Positions 26,745-36,786 of a stretch of 64,000 nucleotides of DNA are shown piece after piece (the first letter of the stretch is position 1; every line of letters starts with the position of its first letter). Below the pieces are notes generated by a model. The model made no database searches. It worked only from the letters and a program-made list of their open reading frames with translations, and was not told the origin of the DNA. Origin of the DNA: Oceaniovalibus guishaninsula JLT2003 (lineage in GTDB: Bacteria > Pseudomonadota > Alphaproteobacteria > Rhodobacterales > Rhodobacteraceae); assembly GCF_000299575.1 (NCBI RefSeq), contig NZ_AMGO01000006.1, forward strand, positions 1 to 64,000, in the 5' to 3' direction. A program made the translations under genes and the position numbers.

Positions 26745-27277
26745 TGTGCGCGGCGGCCGCCACCAAGGTGGGATTTGCAATTGCCGCTCTGGCTTCTTTG
26801 ATCGGATGTGCCGCGATGGACGATTCGACGTTTGCGGAACGGCAGGAGCTTGCAAATACTTCTGTCTTTCTTGCGACGCCGAAGTCGGCGGGCAGCACGT
26901 TAACGACTGCATTCAAAAGGTTCTGCCTTGACGGGCAACAGGATTCGGGCAGTCGCGCCGCTCGGCTGCGGGAAGCGGGGTATGTACCGGATGGCGGATG
27001 GCGGAAAGGTTTTCGGGCTTTCGTCACCAATGACACTCGCCCCGCAGTCTGGATTTCGCGTGAGGACCGGCTGTGTGCGGTTCGTGCGCGGGCCCAGACC
27101 GGTCAGGCCGCCGCTATACGGAAATCGATCGCTTCATGGTTTCCGAACGCCCGCTTGCTTGCATCTGGAGGTGCAAGGGAGATTTGGCAAGTCGGGCCGG
27201 GCGAGGGCATCGCAACCCACCGCGCTCCATTCGGCCCCCATTTAAACGAGATCACGCTGGCGCGGATCCAGCTCTAA
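26744..27277 (+). CDS. Lipoprotein-like hypothetical protein between sucC and sucD
   Basis: A 177-residue protein unknown to me. It starts [27 protein letters not shown], a signal peptide with a lipobox (LIGC, Cys22), so it is probably a lipoprotein. The rest is mixed alpha/beta without a motif I recognise; notable are the cysteines in RFCLDGQ and RLCAVRAR and the stretch [20 protein letters not shown]. Its ATG overlaps the sucC stop (TAATG), while a separate AAGGAA site precedes sucD. Codon use is less GC-biased than in sucC and sucD (many TTT, AAA, ATT codons), suggesting a later insertion. Genes at this spot exist in some relatives as far as I recall, without known function. Confidence 0.72.
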   Translation: MCAAAATKVGFAIAALASLIGCAAMDDSTFAERQELANTSVFLATPKSAGSTLTTAFKRFCLDGQQDSGSRAARLREAGYVPDGGWRKGFRAFVTNDTRPAVWISREDRLCAVRARAQTGQAAAIRKSIASWFPNARLLASGGAREIWQVGPGEGIATHRAPFGPHLNEITLARIQL

Positions 27278-27297
27278 CGATCAATAAGGAAACGTTC

Positions 27298-28179
27298 ATG
27301 GCCATTCTCGTAGACGAAAACACCAAAGTCATCTGTCAGGGCTTCACCGGCTCGCAGGGGACGTTCCATTCCGAGCAGGCCATCGCCTATGGCACCAAGA
27401 TGGTCGGCGGGGTGACGCCGGGCAAGGGCGGGCAGACGCATCTGGACCTGCCGGTCTTCGACAGTTGCCACGAGGCGGTGGAAAAGACCGGCGCCAATGC
27501 CAGCGTCATCTATGTGCCGCCCCCCTTCGCGGCCGATTCGATCCTGGAAGCCATCGACGCGAAGATCCCGCTGGTGATCTGCATCACCGAAGGCATCCCG
27601 GTGCTGGACATGATGAAGGTCAAGCGCGCGCTGGACGGGTCGGGCACCATCCTGATCGGGCCGAACTGCCCCGGCGTCATCACCCCCGACGCCTGCAAGA
27701 TCGGCATCATGCCGGGCCACATCCACAAGCGCGGCAGCGTCGGCGTGGTCAGCCGCTCGGGGACGCTGACCTACGAGGCGGTCAAGCAGACGACCGATGT
27801 GGGGCTGGGGCAATCCACTTGCGTCGGCATCGGCGGCGACCCGATCAAGGGGACCGAGCATATCGACGTGCTGGAATGGTTCCTGGGCGACGACAAGACG
27901 CACAGCATCATCATGATTGGCGAGATCGGCGGCTCGGCCGAGGAGGAAGCGGCGCAGTTCCTCAAGGACGAGGCCAAGCGCGGCCGCAAGAAGCCGGTCG
28001 CGGGCTTCATCGCGGGCCGCACCGCCCCGCCGGGCCGCCGCATGGGCCATGCGGGCGCCATCGTGGCGGGCGGCAAGGGCGACGCGGAAAGCAAGATCGA
28101 GGCGATGAAATCCGCCGGCATTACCGTCGCCGACAGCCCCGCCGGGCTGGGCGAGGCGGTTCTGAAGGCCATCGGCTGA
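27298..28179 (+). CDS. sucD: Succinyl-CoA synthetase alpha subunit
   Basis: A 293-residue subunit with [21 protein letters not shown], the CoA-binding region [42 protein letters not shown] and the phosphorylated-histidine site [14 protein letters not shown] (His about 246). It partners SucC. The ATG at 27298 follows AATAAGGAAACG, a good ribosome binding site; the longer upstream frame is not real. Confidence 0.98.
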   Translation: MAILVDENTKVICQGFTGSQGTFHSEQAIAYGTKMVGGVTPGKGGQTHLDLPVFDSCHEAVEKTGANASVIYVPPPFAADSILEAIDAKIPLVICITEGIPVLDMMKVKRALDGSGTILIGPNCPGVITPDACKIGIMPGHIHKRGSVGVVSRSGTLTYEAVKQTTDVGLGQSTCVGIGGDPIKGTEHIDVLEWFLGDDKTHSIIMIGEIGGSAEEEAAQFLKDEAKRGRKKPVAGFIAGRTAPPGRRMGHAGAIVAGGKGDAESKIEAMKSAGITVADSPAGLGEAVLKAIG

Positions 28180-28187
28180 ACCGACGT

Positions 28188-28213
28188 GGCAGGGCGGCCG
28201 GTGCCGCCTTGCC
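28188..28213 (+). promoter_or_regulatory. Stem-loop between sucD and the DUF805 gene
   Basis: GGCAGGGCGGC (28188-28198) pairs with GCCGCCTTGCC (28203-28213) in an 11-bp stem with one G-T pair and a CGGT loop, a few bases after the sucD stop. No T-run follows. It may separate sucCD and sucAB transcript levels by RNA processing or partial termination. Confidence 0.5.
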
Positions 28214-28250
28214 GTTCCGGGGGCGGGCCCCATCTGAGACCTGTGCATCC

Positions 28251-28814
28251 ATGACCTTCGCCGCCGCCATAAAGACCTGCCTGCGCAAATACGCGACCTT
28301 CAGCGGTCGCGCGCCGCGTTCGGAATTCTGGTGGTTCGTGCTGTTCGCGTTCCTGTGCAGCGTCGCGGCGGGCATCCTCGATACCGCGCTGTTCACGCCC
28401 GATCACGGCAAGGAAGTGTTCCGGTCGGTGCAGCCGGGCGATCCGACGACCATCGTGGTCGATACCGGCAGGAATGACGGGCCGCTGTCGCTGACGGTCA
28501 GCCTGGCGCTGCTGGTGCCGCATCTGGCGGCGGGCTGGCGGCGGATGCACGATACCGGCCGGTCGGGCCTGCGTCTTCTCTATCCGCTGATCGTCATGGC
28601 CGGGATGCTGATGTTCATCGGCCTCGTCGCCGGGTTCGAGCCGCTGCTGGCCGGCGACACCGCGGCCGTGTTCGCGGGCGGCGTCGGCATCGTCATGGCC
28701 ATGGCGATGTTCGTCTTCCTGATCTCCCCCCTGCTGGTGCTTTGGTGGCTGACCAATCCCAGCCAGCCGGGCCCCAATTCCTACGGTCCCAATCCTCACG
28801 AGGTTACGTCATGA
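28251..28814 (+). CDS. DUF805 membrane protein
   Basis: A 187-residue membrane protein. It begins MTFAAAIKTCLRKYATFSGRAPRSEFWWFVLF, the classic DUF805 opening (FSGRAxRxEFW), has GWRRMHDTGRSGLRLL in the middle and four hydrophobic helices (about 26-47, 84-100, 110-130, 145-170), ending LLWWLTNPSQPGPNSYGPNP, also family-typical. Function is unknown. The ATGA overlap with sucA means that sucA translation may depend on this gene. Confidence 0.9.
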   Translation: MTFAAAIKTCLRKYATFSGRAPRSEFWWFVLFAFLCSVAAGILDTALFTPDHGKEVFRSVQPGDPTTIVVDTGRNDGPLSLTVSLALLVPHLAAGWRRMHDTGRSGLRLLYPLIVMAGMLMFIGLVAGFEPLLAGDTAAVFAGGVGIVMAMAMFVFLISPLLVLWWLTNPSQPGPNSYGPNPHEVTS

Positions 28815-31765
28815 CCGACCAGTCGCCCAACGACCAGTTCCGCAGCTCCAGCTTCATGCAGGGGCACAACGCCGAATATCTCGACCGGCTTTATGCGCGC
28901 TATGCCGACGATCCAAACGCCGTCGACGAAAGCTGGCGCGCCTTCTTCCGCGAGATGGGGGATGCGGGTGCCGCCAGGGCCGAGGCCGAGGGGCCGTCAT
29001 GGGCGCGCGGCGACTGGCCGCCGATGCCGGGCGGCGAGCTGACCGCCGCGCTGACGGGCGAATGGGCGGCCGAGGCCAGGCCCGAGAAGATCGCCGAGAA
29101 GATCGCGGGCAAGGCCGCGACCGTGGGCGCGGAATACACCAAGGAGCAGTTGCGCCAGGCGGTGCTGGATTCGGTGCGTGCGCTGATGATCATCCGCGCC
29201 TATCGCATCCGCGGGCATCTGGTGGCCGATCTCGATCCGCTGGGGATGCGCGACGTGAAGCCCCACCCCGAGCTCGATCCGGCGAGCTATGGGTTCACCG
29301 CCGCCGACATGGACCGCCCGATCTTCATCGACAACGTGCTGGGGCTGGAGGTGGCGTCGCTGAACGAGATCCTGGCCATCGTCCAGCGCACCTATTGCGG
29401 CACGTTCGCGTTGCAGTTCATGCACATCTCGGACCCCGAGGAAGCGGGCTGGCTGAAGGAGCGGATCGAGGGGCTGGGCAAGGAGATCGCCTTCACCCAA
29501 CGCGGACGGCGCGCCATCCTGAACAAGCTGGTCGAGGCCGAGGGCTTCGAGAAGTTCCTGCATGTCAAATACATGGGCACCAAGCGGTTCGGTCTGGACG
29601 GCGGCGAATCGCTGATCCCGGCGATGGAGCAGATCATCAAGCGCGGCGGCGCGCTGGGTGTCGAGGAAATCGTCATCGGCATGCCGCATCGCGGCCGGCT
29701 CTCGGTGCTGGCCAACGTCATGGGCAAGCCCTATCGCGCGATCTTCAACGAGTTTCAGGGCGGCAGCTTCAAGCCCGAGGACGTGGACGGGTCGGGCGAC
29801 GTGAAATATCACCTCGGCGCGTCCAGCGACCGGGAATTCGACGACAACACCGTGCACCTGTCGCTGACCGCAAATCCGTCGCACCTGGAAGCGGTGAACC
29901 CGGTCGTTCTGGGCAAGGCGCGCGCCAAGCAGGATCAGATCGGCAACGACGACCGCACGAGGGTTCTGCCGGTGCTGCTGCACGGCGACGCGGCCTTTGC
30001 GGGACAAGGCGTGGTGGCGGAGTGCTTCGGGCTGTCGGGGCTGCGCGGCTATCGCACGGCGGGCACCATCCATATCGTCGTGAACAACCAGATCGGGTTT
30101 ACGACCGCGCCGGCCTTTTCGCGGTCAAGCCCCTATCCGACCGACATCGCGCTGATGGTCGAGGCGCCGATCTTCCACGTCAACGGCGACGATCCCGAAG
30201 CGGTCGTGCATGCCGCGCGGGTGGCGACCGAGTTCCGGCAGAAGTTCAAGAAGGATGTCGTGATCGACATCATCTGCTATCGCCGCTTCGGTCACAACGA
30301 GGGGGACGAGCCGATGTTCACGAACCCCGCGATGTACGAGAAGATCAAGAAGCAGAAGACGACGCTAACGCTTTATACCGAACGGCTGATCCGCGACGGG
30401 CTGATCCCCGAGGGCGAGATCGACGATGCCAAGGCCAAGTTCCAGGCCCATCTGAACGAGGAGTTCGAAGCCGGCAGGGAATTCCGCCCCAACAAGGCGG
30501 ACTGGCTGGACGGGCGCTGGTCGGGGCTGAACCGGCAGGGCGAGAAGTATCAGCGCGGCAAGACCGCCATCAAACCCGAGACGATGGAGGCGATCGGCAA
30601 GGCGCTGACGCGGACGCCAGACGGCTTCAACACGCACAAGACCATCGACCGGCTGCTGGACGCCAAGAGGCATATGTTCGAGAGCGGGGCCGGCTTCGAC
30701 TGGGCCACGGCCGAGGCGCTGGCCTTCGGATCGCTGCTGCTGGAAGGGTATCCGGTGCGGCTGTCGGGGCAGGATTCGGGACGCGGCACGTTCAGCCAGC
30801 GCCATTCCGCGCTGGTCGATCAGAAGACCGAGGATCGGTATTACCCGCTCAACAACATCCGCGAGGGGCAGGCGCATTACGAGGTCATCGATTCGATGCT
30901 GTCGGAATACGCCGTGCTGGGCTTCGAATACGGCTATTCGCTGGCCGAGCCCAATGCGCTGACGCTGTGGGAAGCGCAGTTCGGCGATTTCGCCAACGGC
31001 GCGCAGATCATGTTCGACCAGTTCATCAGTTCGGGCGAATCGAAGTGGCTGCGGATGTCGGGCCTCGTCTGTCTTCTGCCGCACGGTTATGAAGGCCAGG
31101 GGCCGGAACATTCCAGCGCGCGGCTGGAACGGTTCCTGACGATGTGCGGGCAGGACAACTGGATCGTCGCCAACTGCACGACGCCGGCCAACTATTTCCA
31201 CATCCTGCGCCGGCAACTGCATCGCAGCTATCGCAAGCCGCTGATACTGATGACGCCCAAATCGCTGCTGCGGCACAAGCTGGCCGTCAGCAAGACCGAG
31301 GATTTCGTCACCGGATCGTCGTTCCACCGGATCCTGTGGGACGACGCGCAATACGGCACGTCGGACCTGACACTGAAGGCGGACGACAAGATCAAGCGCG
31401 TGGTGCTGTGTTCGGGCAAGGTCTATTACGACCTGCTGGAGGAACGCGACGCGCAGGGGCTGGACGACGTGTATCTGCTGCGGGTCGAGCAGTTCCATCC
31501 CTTCCCGGCGCATTCGCTGGTCAAGGAGCTTCAGCGTTTCAAGGCGGCCAAGTTCATCTGGTGTCAGGAAGAACCGAAGAACCAGGGCGGCTGGAACTTC
31601 ATGGAACCCAACCTGGAATGGGTCCTGACCCGCATCAAGGCCGACCGCAAACGGCCCGTCTATGCCGGCCGGCCCGCCTCGGCGTCGCCCGCGACCGGCC
31701 TTGCAAGCCAACACAAGGCACAACAAGCCGCGCTGGTGAATGCCGCGCTGGGAATCGAAGGATAA
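28811..31765 (+). CDS. sucA: 2-Oxoglutarate dehydrogenase E1 component
   Basis: A 984-residue thiamine-diphosphate enzyme decarboxylating 2-oxoglutarate and transferring succinyl to the E2 lipoyl arm. It starts [20 protein letters not shown] and includes [38 protein letters not shown] (cofactor/Mg region), [19 protein letters not shown] and [15 protein letters not shown]. The C-terminal transketolase domain shows [20 protein letters not shown] and LLRHKLAVS. Length fits bacterial SucA (about 985). It is followed by sucB after four bases. Confidence 0.98.
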   Translation: MTDQSPNDQFRSSSFMQGHNAEYLDRLYARYADDPNAVDESWRAFFREMGDAGAARAEAEGPSWARGDWPPMPGGELTAALTGEWAAEARPEKIAEKIAGKAATVGAEYTKEQLRQAVLDSVRALMIIRAYRIRGHLVADLDPLGMRDVKPHPELDPASYGFTAADMDRPIFIDNVLGLEVASLNEILAIVQRTYCGTFALQFMHISDPEEAGWLKERIEGLGKEIAFTQRGRRAILNKLVEAEGFEKFLHVKYMGTKRFGLDGGESLIPAMEQIIKRGGALGVEEIVIGMPHRGRLSVLANVMGKPYRAIFNEFQGGSFKPEDVDGSGDVKYHLGASSDREFDDNTVHLSLTANPSHLEAVNPVVLGKARAKQDQIGNDDRTRVLPVLLHGDAAFAGQGVVAECFGLSGLRGYRTAGTIHIVVNNQIGFTTAPAFSRSSPYPTDIALMVEAPIFHVNGDDPEAVVHAARVATEFRQKFKKDVVIDIICYRRFGHNEGDEPMFTNPAMYEKIKKQKTTLTLYTERLIRDGLIPEGEIDDAKAKFQAHLNEEFEAGREFRPNKADWLDGRWSGLNRQGEKYQRGKTAIKPETMEAIGKALTRTPDGFNTHKTIDRLLDAKRHMFESGAGFDWATAEALAFGSLLLEGYPVRLSGQDSGRGTFSQRHSALVDQKTEDRYYPLNNIREGQAHYEVIDSMLSEYAVLGFEYGYSLAEPNALTLWEAQFGDFANGAQIMFDQFISSGESKWLRMSGLVCLLPHGYEGQGPEHSSARLERFLTMCGQDNWIVANCTTPANYFHILRRQLHRSYRKPLILMTPKSLLRHKLAVSKTEDFVTGSSFHRILWDDAQYGTSDLTLKADDKIKRVVLCSGKVYYDLLEERDAQGLDDVYLLRVEQFHPFPAHSLVKELQRFKAAKFIWCQEEPKNQGGWNFMEPNLEWVLTRIKADRKRPVYAGRPASASPATGLASQHKAQQAALVNAALGIEG

Positions 31766-31769
31766 GACC

Positions 31770-33350
31770 ATGACCGACGTGCGCGTGCCCACCCTGGGCG
31801 AATCCGTGACCGAGGCGACGATCGCCACCTGGTTCAAGAAGCCCGGCGACAGCGTCGCGGTGGACGAGATGCTGTGCGAGCTTGAGACCGACAAGGTGAC
31901 GGTCGAGGTGCCGAGCCCGGTATCGGGAAAGTTGAGCGAGATCGTCGCGCAGGAGGGCGAGACGGTCGGCGTCGATGCCCTGCTGGCCACCATCGCCGAA
32001 GAGGGCAATGCCGGCCCCGAGGAGGTGACGCCGAAGGTCGGCAAGGGCGCCGACACGGCGGCCGAATCGTCGGGCGGCTATTCGGGCGCCGACAATACCG
32101 GCAAGCCCGCGCCCGATGACGGCGATGCGGGCGGCGCCGGGGCTGGCGGCGACGATGTCGATGTCATGGTGCCGACCTTGGGCGAATCCGTTACCGAGGC
32201 GACGGTGGCGACCTGGTTCAAGAAGGAAGGCGACCGGGTCGAGGCGGACGAGATGCTGTGCGAGCTTGAGACCGACAAGGTCAGCGTCGAGGTGCCCGCC
32301 CCCGTCGCCGGCACGCTGGGCAAGATCCTGCGCCAGGAGGGCGAAACCGTCGAGGCCGGCGGCAAGCTGGCGGTGATGAACCGCGGTGCGAGTGCCGGTG
32401 CCGGGGGCGTGTCGGCCGCGCCGGACGCCAGGCCCGAGGCCGGAACGGCCGACCGCCGCGACGGCGCGGATGTCGAGGACGCGCCGAGCGCGAAAAAGCT
32501 GATGGCCGAGAAGGGTGTGGACCGCGACGCCGTCACCGCCACCGGCAAGGACGGCCGGGTGATGAAGGAGGACGTCATGCGCGCGGGTTCCGCGCCCAAG
32601 GCCGAGGCGCCCGCGCAGGCGCCCCGCGCGCCGGTATCGTCCGACGATGCCGCGCGCGAGGAGCGGGTGAAGATGACCCGCCTGCGCCAGACCATCGCCC
32701 GCCGCCTGAAGGACGCGCAGAACACCGCCGCGATGCTGACCACCTATAACGAGGTGGATATGACCAGCATCATGGAATTGCGTAACGAATACAAGGAACT
32801 GTTCGCCAAGAAGCATGGCGTCAAGCTGGGCTTCATGTCGTTCTTCACCAAGGCGTGCTGTCATGCGCTGCAAGAGGTGCCCGAGGTCAATGCCGAGATC
32901 GACGGCACCGATGTCGTCTACAAGCGCTTCGTGCATATGGGGATTGCCGTCGGCACGCCCACGGGGCTTGTGGTGCCGGTGGTGCGCGACGCCGACGCGC
33001 TGAGCTTTGCCGCCATCGAGAAGGCGATCAACGCGCTGGGCGAGAAGGCCCGCGACGGCAAGCTGAGTATGGCCGACATGCAGGGCGGGACGTTCACCAT
33101 CTCGAACGGGGGCGTCTATGGCAGCCTGATGTCCTCGCCCATCCTGAACCCGCCGCAATCGGGCATCCTCGGGATGCACAAGATCCAGGAGCGCCCCATG
33201 GTCATCGGCGGCAAGATCGAGATCCGGCCGATGATGTATCTCGCGCTCAGCTACGATCACCGCATCGTGGACGGCAAGGGCGCGGTGACGTTCCTCGTCC
33301 GGGTGAAGGAAGCGCTGGAGGACCCGCGGCGGTTATTGATGGATTTGTAG
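31770..33350 (+). CDS. sucB: 2-Oxoglutarate dehydrogenase E2 component with two lipoyl domains
   Basis: A 526-residue dihydrolipoyl succinyltransferase, longer than the roughly 400 residues of the classical enzyme because it has two lipoyl domains. The first spans about residues 3-78 (lipoyl Lys42 in ETDKV), the second about 130-204 (Lys170 in ETDKV); a Gly/Ala/Asp-rich linker separates them. An E3-binding peripheral domain ([18 protein letters not shown], about 238-270) and the catalytic domain follow, ending with the active-site motif [12 protein letters not shown]. The E2 core links SucA and Lpd. It lies between sucA and the AT-rich membrane gene. Confidence 0.96.
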   Translation: MTDVRVPTLGESVTEATIATWFKKPGDSVAVDEMLCELETDKVTVEVPSPVSGKLSEIVAQEGETVGVDALLATIAEEGNAGPEEVTPKVGKGADTAAESSGGYSGADNTGKPAPDDGDAGGAGAGGDDVDVMVPTLGESVTEATVATWFKKEGDRVEADEMLCELETDKVSVEVPAPVAGTLGKILRQEGETVEAGGKLAVMNRGASAGAGGVSAAPDARPEAGTADRRDGADVEDAPSAKKLMAEKGVDRDAVTATGKDGRVMKEDVMRAGSAPKAEAPAQAPRAPVSSDDAAREERVKMTRLRQTIARRLKDAQNTAAMLTTYNEVDMTSIMELRNEYKELFAKKHGVKLGFMSFFTKACCHALQEVPEVNAEIDGTDVVYKRFVHMGIAVGTPTGLVVPVVRDADALSFAAIEKAINALGEKARDGKLSMADMQGGTFTISNGGVYGSLMSSPILNPPQSGILGMHKIQERPMVIGGKIEIRPMMYLALSYDHRIVDGKGAVTFLVRVKEALEDPRRLLMDL

Positions 33351-33353
33351 GAC

Positions 33354-33896
33354 GTGATCGAACAAACGGTCAATGTGACGAAGGCGTGGCCACGGTTCTT
33401 CCTAACCGTGGCCCTCGGGGTCATAGTATTCTCAACATCGGATTATCATAAGATCATTGTCGCGCCATTGGACGAGATGGCGACGGAGATCGGCACCGGC
33501 GAGACATTTGCGGTGATGACGTTTCTAATCACCTCTGTCGTTTTTCTTGCGGTAGCTTTCGCCGTGGGTCTTCTCGTTACAAGTTTCGTGTCATGCGTGA
33601 TAAGCCTATCCCTGCGAGGCGGTGGTGGTGAAACTGCGGCCATCTCGAAGGTCGATGGTGTTGGAAGAGAGTACCTGATACTCCGTTTTCAAGATGCCAA
33701 ATTCGGTGTCGAGGCATACTATTCGATTATCACGGCTATAGCGTTACGCAGTTTGCTTGCCCTGCAGCAGAAGGATGGCCAGCTAGCTTCTGATGCGAAG
33801 CTTCCGTCCGCGTGCGCCATCTTGATAGCAGCTATAATTGGCGTACCAACGATTATGTATTTGAGATTAGTTTGGGGCGAAATGCGCAAGCTATAG
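33354..33896 (+). CDS. AT-rich orphan membrane protein inside the suc-lpd operon
   Basis: A 180-residue predicted membrane protein with no family I recognise. Hydrophobic segments lie at about residues 15-28, 52-85 (probably two helices or one long hairpin), 121-137 and 152-172; a Gly-rich basic/polar loop (RGGGGETAAISKVDGVGREY) sits between. Start is GTG at 33354, three bases after sucB, without a clear ribosome binding site; the ATG at 33465 (Met42) is an alternative but would lose the first helix. The base composition is visibly AT-richer than both neighbours (codons such as TTA, ATA, AAT common), so this looks like a horizontally acquired or fast-evolving gene. Function unknown. Confidence 0.6.
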   Translation: MIEQTVNVTKAWPRFFLTVALGVIVFSTSDYHKIIVAPLDEMATEIGTGETFAVMTFLITSVVFLAVAFAVGLLVTSFVSCVISLSLRGGGGETAAISKVDGVGREYLILRFQDAKFGVEAYYSIITAIALRSLLALQQKDGQLASDAKLPSACAILIAAIIGVPTIMYLRLVWGEMRKL

Positions 33897-33917
33897 GCCC
33901 TTTTGCGAGAACCTGCC

Positions 33918-34229
33918 GTGCTACGATACCCGATTGCCCTGTCCATACTGCTCGCCGCCTGCGCGCCCGTGGGGCGCGAGCCGGGGGTGGCGGTGCGTCA
34001 TTTCGCTTCGACCGAGCCGTTCGGGCGTGGGGGGCGGTGGCATATCTTCTTGTTCGAGCCTGCGGCGCCCCGGTCGCTGGAGACGCGGATGGCGCTGGCG
34101 CAGGACGGACTTGAGCGGGGCTGCCGATGGCTGAACGCCCCGCGCGACGAGATCGAGGCCCGGACGCGCGCGCAAGGCGACCGCTATGCGGCCACGGTGC
34201 TGGCCGCCCCGCTGATCTGCGAGACCTGA
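33918..34229 (+). CDS. Small lipoprotein, unknown function
   Basis: A 103-residue protein. From the GTG at 33918 it reads VLRYPIALSILLAACAPVG, a short signal peptide and lipobox (LLAAC). The mature part includes RHFASTEPFGRGGRWHIFLFEP, DGLERGCRWLNAPRDEIEAR and a final CET, so two internal cysteines may pair. A TTG at 33903 in the same frame is possible but would put acidic residues before the signal peptide. GC-rich composition resembles the genome, unlike its upstream neighbour. No family recognised. Confidence 0.65.
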   Translation: MLRYPIALSILLAACAPVGREPGVAVRHFASTEPFGRGGRWHIFLFEPAAPRSLETRMALAQDGLERGCRWLNAPRDEIEARTRAQGDRYAATVLAAPLICET

Positions 34230-34251
34230 TCCCCTTCATATTGGAAACCTC

Positions 34252-34653
34252 ATGCCCATGACCCCCGAACTGATCGTCCTCGTGCTGGCCGCGCTGCTGC
34301 AATGCGTGCAGTTCGTGAGCTTCGCCATTCCCGCCAACATCCAGATCGGGTCGGCCTATCTGATGTCGGCGCGCGACCGGCCGCCGTCGCGCGATCTGGA
34401 CGAGCGGACGGCGCGGCTGAAGCGCGCTTTCGACAACCATTTCGAGGGGCTGATCCTGTTCGGCATCGCGGCTGTCGTCATCGCCGTCACCGGCCAGTCA
34501 TCGGGCCTTACCGGCTTCTTCGCCTGGGTGTATCTGATCGCGCGTGTCGTCTATGTGCCGGCCTATGCGCTGGGCTGGAACCCCGGACGCACGTTGATCT
34601 GGGCGGCGGGGTTCCTTTCCACGGTGGCGCTGCTGGTCTTGGCCTTGATCTGA
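34252..34653 (+). CDS. MAPEG-family membrane protein
   Basis: A 133-residue, four-helix membrane protein of the MAPEG (membrane-associated eicosanoid and glutathione metabolism) family. Key stretches are [20 protein letters not shown], with the conserved Arg and the NHFE motif, and [24 protein letters not shown]. Bacterial MAPEG proteins may act in glutathione-dependent detoxification but most are uncharacterised. It is encoded between a small lipoprotein and lpd in the same direction. Two nearby ATGs (34252, 34258) are possible starts. Confidence 0.88.
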   Translation: MPMTPELIVLVLAALLQCVQFVSFAIPANIQIGSAYLMSARDRPPSRDLDERTARLKRAFDNHFEGLILFGIAAVVIAVTGQSSGLTGFFAWVYLIARVVYVPAYALGWNPGRTLIWAAGFLSTVALLVLALI

Positions 34654-34700
34654 CGCTGGCCTATACCCTGCCCGAACCGTCCCGAACCCGAGGAAAATCC

Positions 34701-36086
34701 ATGTCGAGCTATGATGTCATCGTGATCGGGTCCGGCCCCGGCGGCTATGTCTGCGCGATCCGCTGCGCGCAGCTTGGGCTGAAGACGGCCTGCGTCGAAG
34801 GGCGCGAGACGCTGGGCGGCACCTGCCTGAACATCGGCTGCATTCCGTCGAAAGCCCTGCTGCACGCGACCGAACTGCTGCACGAGGCGCACGAGAATTT
34901 CGCCAAGATGGGCCTGATGGGCGACGCGCCTTCGGTCGATTGGGACAAGATGCAGGCCTACAAGCGCGACACGATCGGCCAGAACACCAAGGGCATCGAG
35001 TTTCTGTTCAAGAAAAACAAGGTGGACTGGATCAAGGGCTGGGCCAGCATCCCCGAACCGGGGCGCGTCAAGGTGGGCGACGAGGTGCACGAGGCCAGGC
35101 ACATCGTCATCGCCAGCGGGTCCGAGGTTTCGACCCTGAAGGGCGTCGAGCTGGACGGCGACGTGGTCGTGGACAGCGAAGGCGCATTGTCCCTGCCCCG
35201 CATCCCCGAGAAGTTGGTCGTCATCGGGGCGGGCGTGATCGGGCTGGAATTGGGCAGCGTCTATAGCCGCCTGGGAACGGATGTGACGGTGGTGGAATAT
35301 CTGGATGCGATCACGCCGGGCATGGATGCCGAGGTGCAAAAGCAGTTCCAGAAGATCCTGGCCAAGCAGGGGCTCAAATTCGTCCTGGGCGCGGCGGTGC
35401 AGGGCGTCGAGGTGGCGGATGGCAAGGCGCGCGTCGCCTACAGGGTGCGCGACGACAGCGGCGCCACGCTCGAGGCCGACACGGTGCTGGTCGCGACCGG
35501 GCGGCGGCCCTATACCGACGGTCTGGGGCTGGAGGCGCTGGGCGTGAAAGTGACCGAGCGCGGCCAGATCGCCACGGACGGACACTGGGCAACGAATATC
35601 GACGGCATTCACGCCATCGGCGACTGCATCGCCGGCCCGATGCTGGCCCACAAGGCCGAGGACGAGGGGATGGCCGTGGCCGAGGTGCTGGCCGGCAAGC
35701 ACGGGCACGTCAATTACGGCGTCATCCCGGCGGTCATCTATACCCATCCCGAAGTGGCGTCGGTGGGCGCCACCGAGGAGCAGTTGAAGCAGGACGGCCG
35801 CGCCTACAAGGCGGGAAAGTTCAGCTTCATGGGCAACGGGCGCGCCAAGGCCAATTTCGCCGCCGACGGGTTCGTCAAGATCCTGGCCGACCAAGAGACC
35901 GACCGCATCCTGGGCGCGCATATCGTCGGGCCGATGGCGGGCGACCTGATCCACGAGATCTGCGTCGCGATGGAGTTCGGGGCGGCGGCGCAGGATCTGG
36001 CGCTGACCTGCCACGCGCATCCGACCTATTCCGAAGCGGTGCGCGAGGCGGCTTTGGCCTGCGGCGACGGCGCCATCCACGCCTGA
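34701..36086 (+). CDS. lpd: Dihydrolipoamide dehydrogenase (E3)
   Basis: A 461-residue FAD disulfide oxidoreductase that reoxidises the E2 lipoyl groups with NAD. The N-terminus [20 protein letters not shown] binds FAD; the redox disulfide is in [15 protein letters not shown] (Cys42, Cys47); NAD domain [21 protein letters not shown]-terminal dimer domain with the catalytic His-Glu in [15 protein letters not shown]. Its place at the end of the suc block suggests it serves 2-oxoglutarate dehydrogenase, though it may be shared. It ends three bases from the convergent GntR gene. Confidence 0.97.
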   Translation: MSSYDVIVIGSGPGGYVCAIRCAQLGLKTACVEGRETLGGTCLNIGCIPSKALLHATELLHEAHENFAKMGLMGDAPSVDWDKMQAYKRDTIGQNTKGIEFLFKKNKVDWIKGWASIPEPGRVKVGDEVHEARHIVIASGSEVSTLKGVELDGDVVVDSEGALSLPRIPEKLVVIGAGVIGLELGSVYSRLGTDVTVVEYLDAITPGMDAEVQKQFQKILAKQGLKFVLGAAVQGVEVADGKARVAYRVRDDSGATLEADTVLVATGRRPYTDGLGLEALGVKVTERGQIATDGHWATNIDGIHAIGDCIAGPMLAHKAEDEGMAVAEVLAGKHGHVNYGVIPAVIYTHPEVASVGATEEQLKQDGRAYKAGKFSFMGNGRAKANFAADGFVKILADQETDRILGAHIVGPMAGDLIHEICVAMEFGAAAQDLALTCHAHPTYSEAVREAALACGDGAIHA

Positions 36087-36089
36087 CGG

Positions 36090-36755
36090 TCAGCCGCGTA
36101 GCAGCCGCAGACCCTGCGTCACATCGGTGCGGATGGCGAGCCGCAGACCCGGCTCGTCCCCCGCGCGCAGGGCCGCCAGGATCGCGCGATGGCCCGCCGG
36201 CGGTTCCGTCCGGGCCAGCCGCCCGTAGAGGCGGCGCATCGTCGGCCCCAGTTGCAGCCAGACGGTTTCGGCGATGGCCAGCATGGCAGGGGCCTGCGCG
36301 CGCAGATAGAGCATGCGGTGAAATTCGAGGTTGAGGCGGATATAGGCCACCGGATCGCGCTTGGCGACGGCCTCGGCTATGGCGGCGTCGACGGTCTGCA
36401 TCCGGTCGATCATCGCGATATGGGCGCGCGGCAGGGCGCGGCTGGCCAGTTCGGTTTCCAGCAGCGCGCGCAGGGCGGCCAGCTCCTCGATCCGGTCGGG
36501 GCCGAGTTCGGGCGTCGAGACGCGCCCCGAGACGGACAACGTCAGCGCGCCTTCGGCCGCCAGCCGGCGCACCGCCTCGCGCGCGGGCGTCATCGACACG
36601 CCGAAGGTCTGTCCGATGCCGCGCAGCGTCAGCACGGCGCCCGGTGCCGTCTCGCCATGCATGATCTGGCCGCGCAGCGCGCGATAGACGCGTTCATGCG
36701 CGGGTTGCGACGCGGCGGATGCCGGACCGGGATCGAGGCGGGGCTGGATCAGCAT
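36090..36755 (-). CDS. GntR-family transcriptional regulator (FadR/FCD subgroup)
   Basis: A 221-residue regulator. The N-terminal winged helix (about residues 15-80) shows AHERVYRALRGQIMHGETAPGA and GQTFGVSMTPAREAVRRLAAEGAL, the GntR recognition-helix pattern. The C-terminal FCD domain has RALLETELASRA, NLEFHRMLYLRA and GHRAILAALRAGD, where conserved Asp/His residues bind a metal and an organic acid ligand. The start at 36755 was chosen because the winged-helix begins soon after; the open frame extends further without similarity. Ligand and targets unknown; its position next to lpd makes an organic acid of central metabolism plausible. Confidence 0.88.
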   Translation of the reverse strand: MLIQPRLDPGPASAASQPAHERVYRALRGQIMHGETAPGAVLTLRGIGQTFGVSMTPAREAVRRLAAEGALTLSVSGRVSTPELGPDRIEELAALRALLETELASRALPRAHIAMIDRMQTVDAAIAEAVAKRDPVAYIRLNLEFHRMLYLRAQAPAMLAIAETVWLQLGPTMRRLYGRLARTEPPAGHRAILAALRAGDEPGLRLAIRTDVTQGLRLLRG

Positions 36756-36786
36756 GGGCCATCCTTCCCGCAGCCGCCCCGCGGCG

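Noticed and set aside
25416-26912. 498-codon open frame on the minus strand
   Set aside because: Antisense to sucC; no motifs, unusual His/Asp/Arg content typical of mirror frames.
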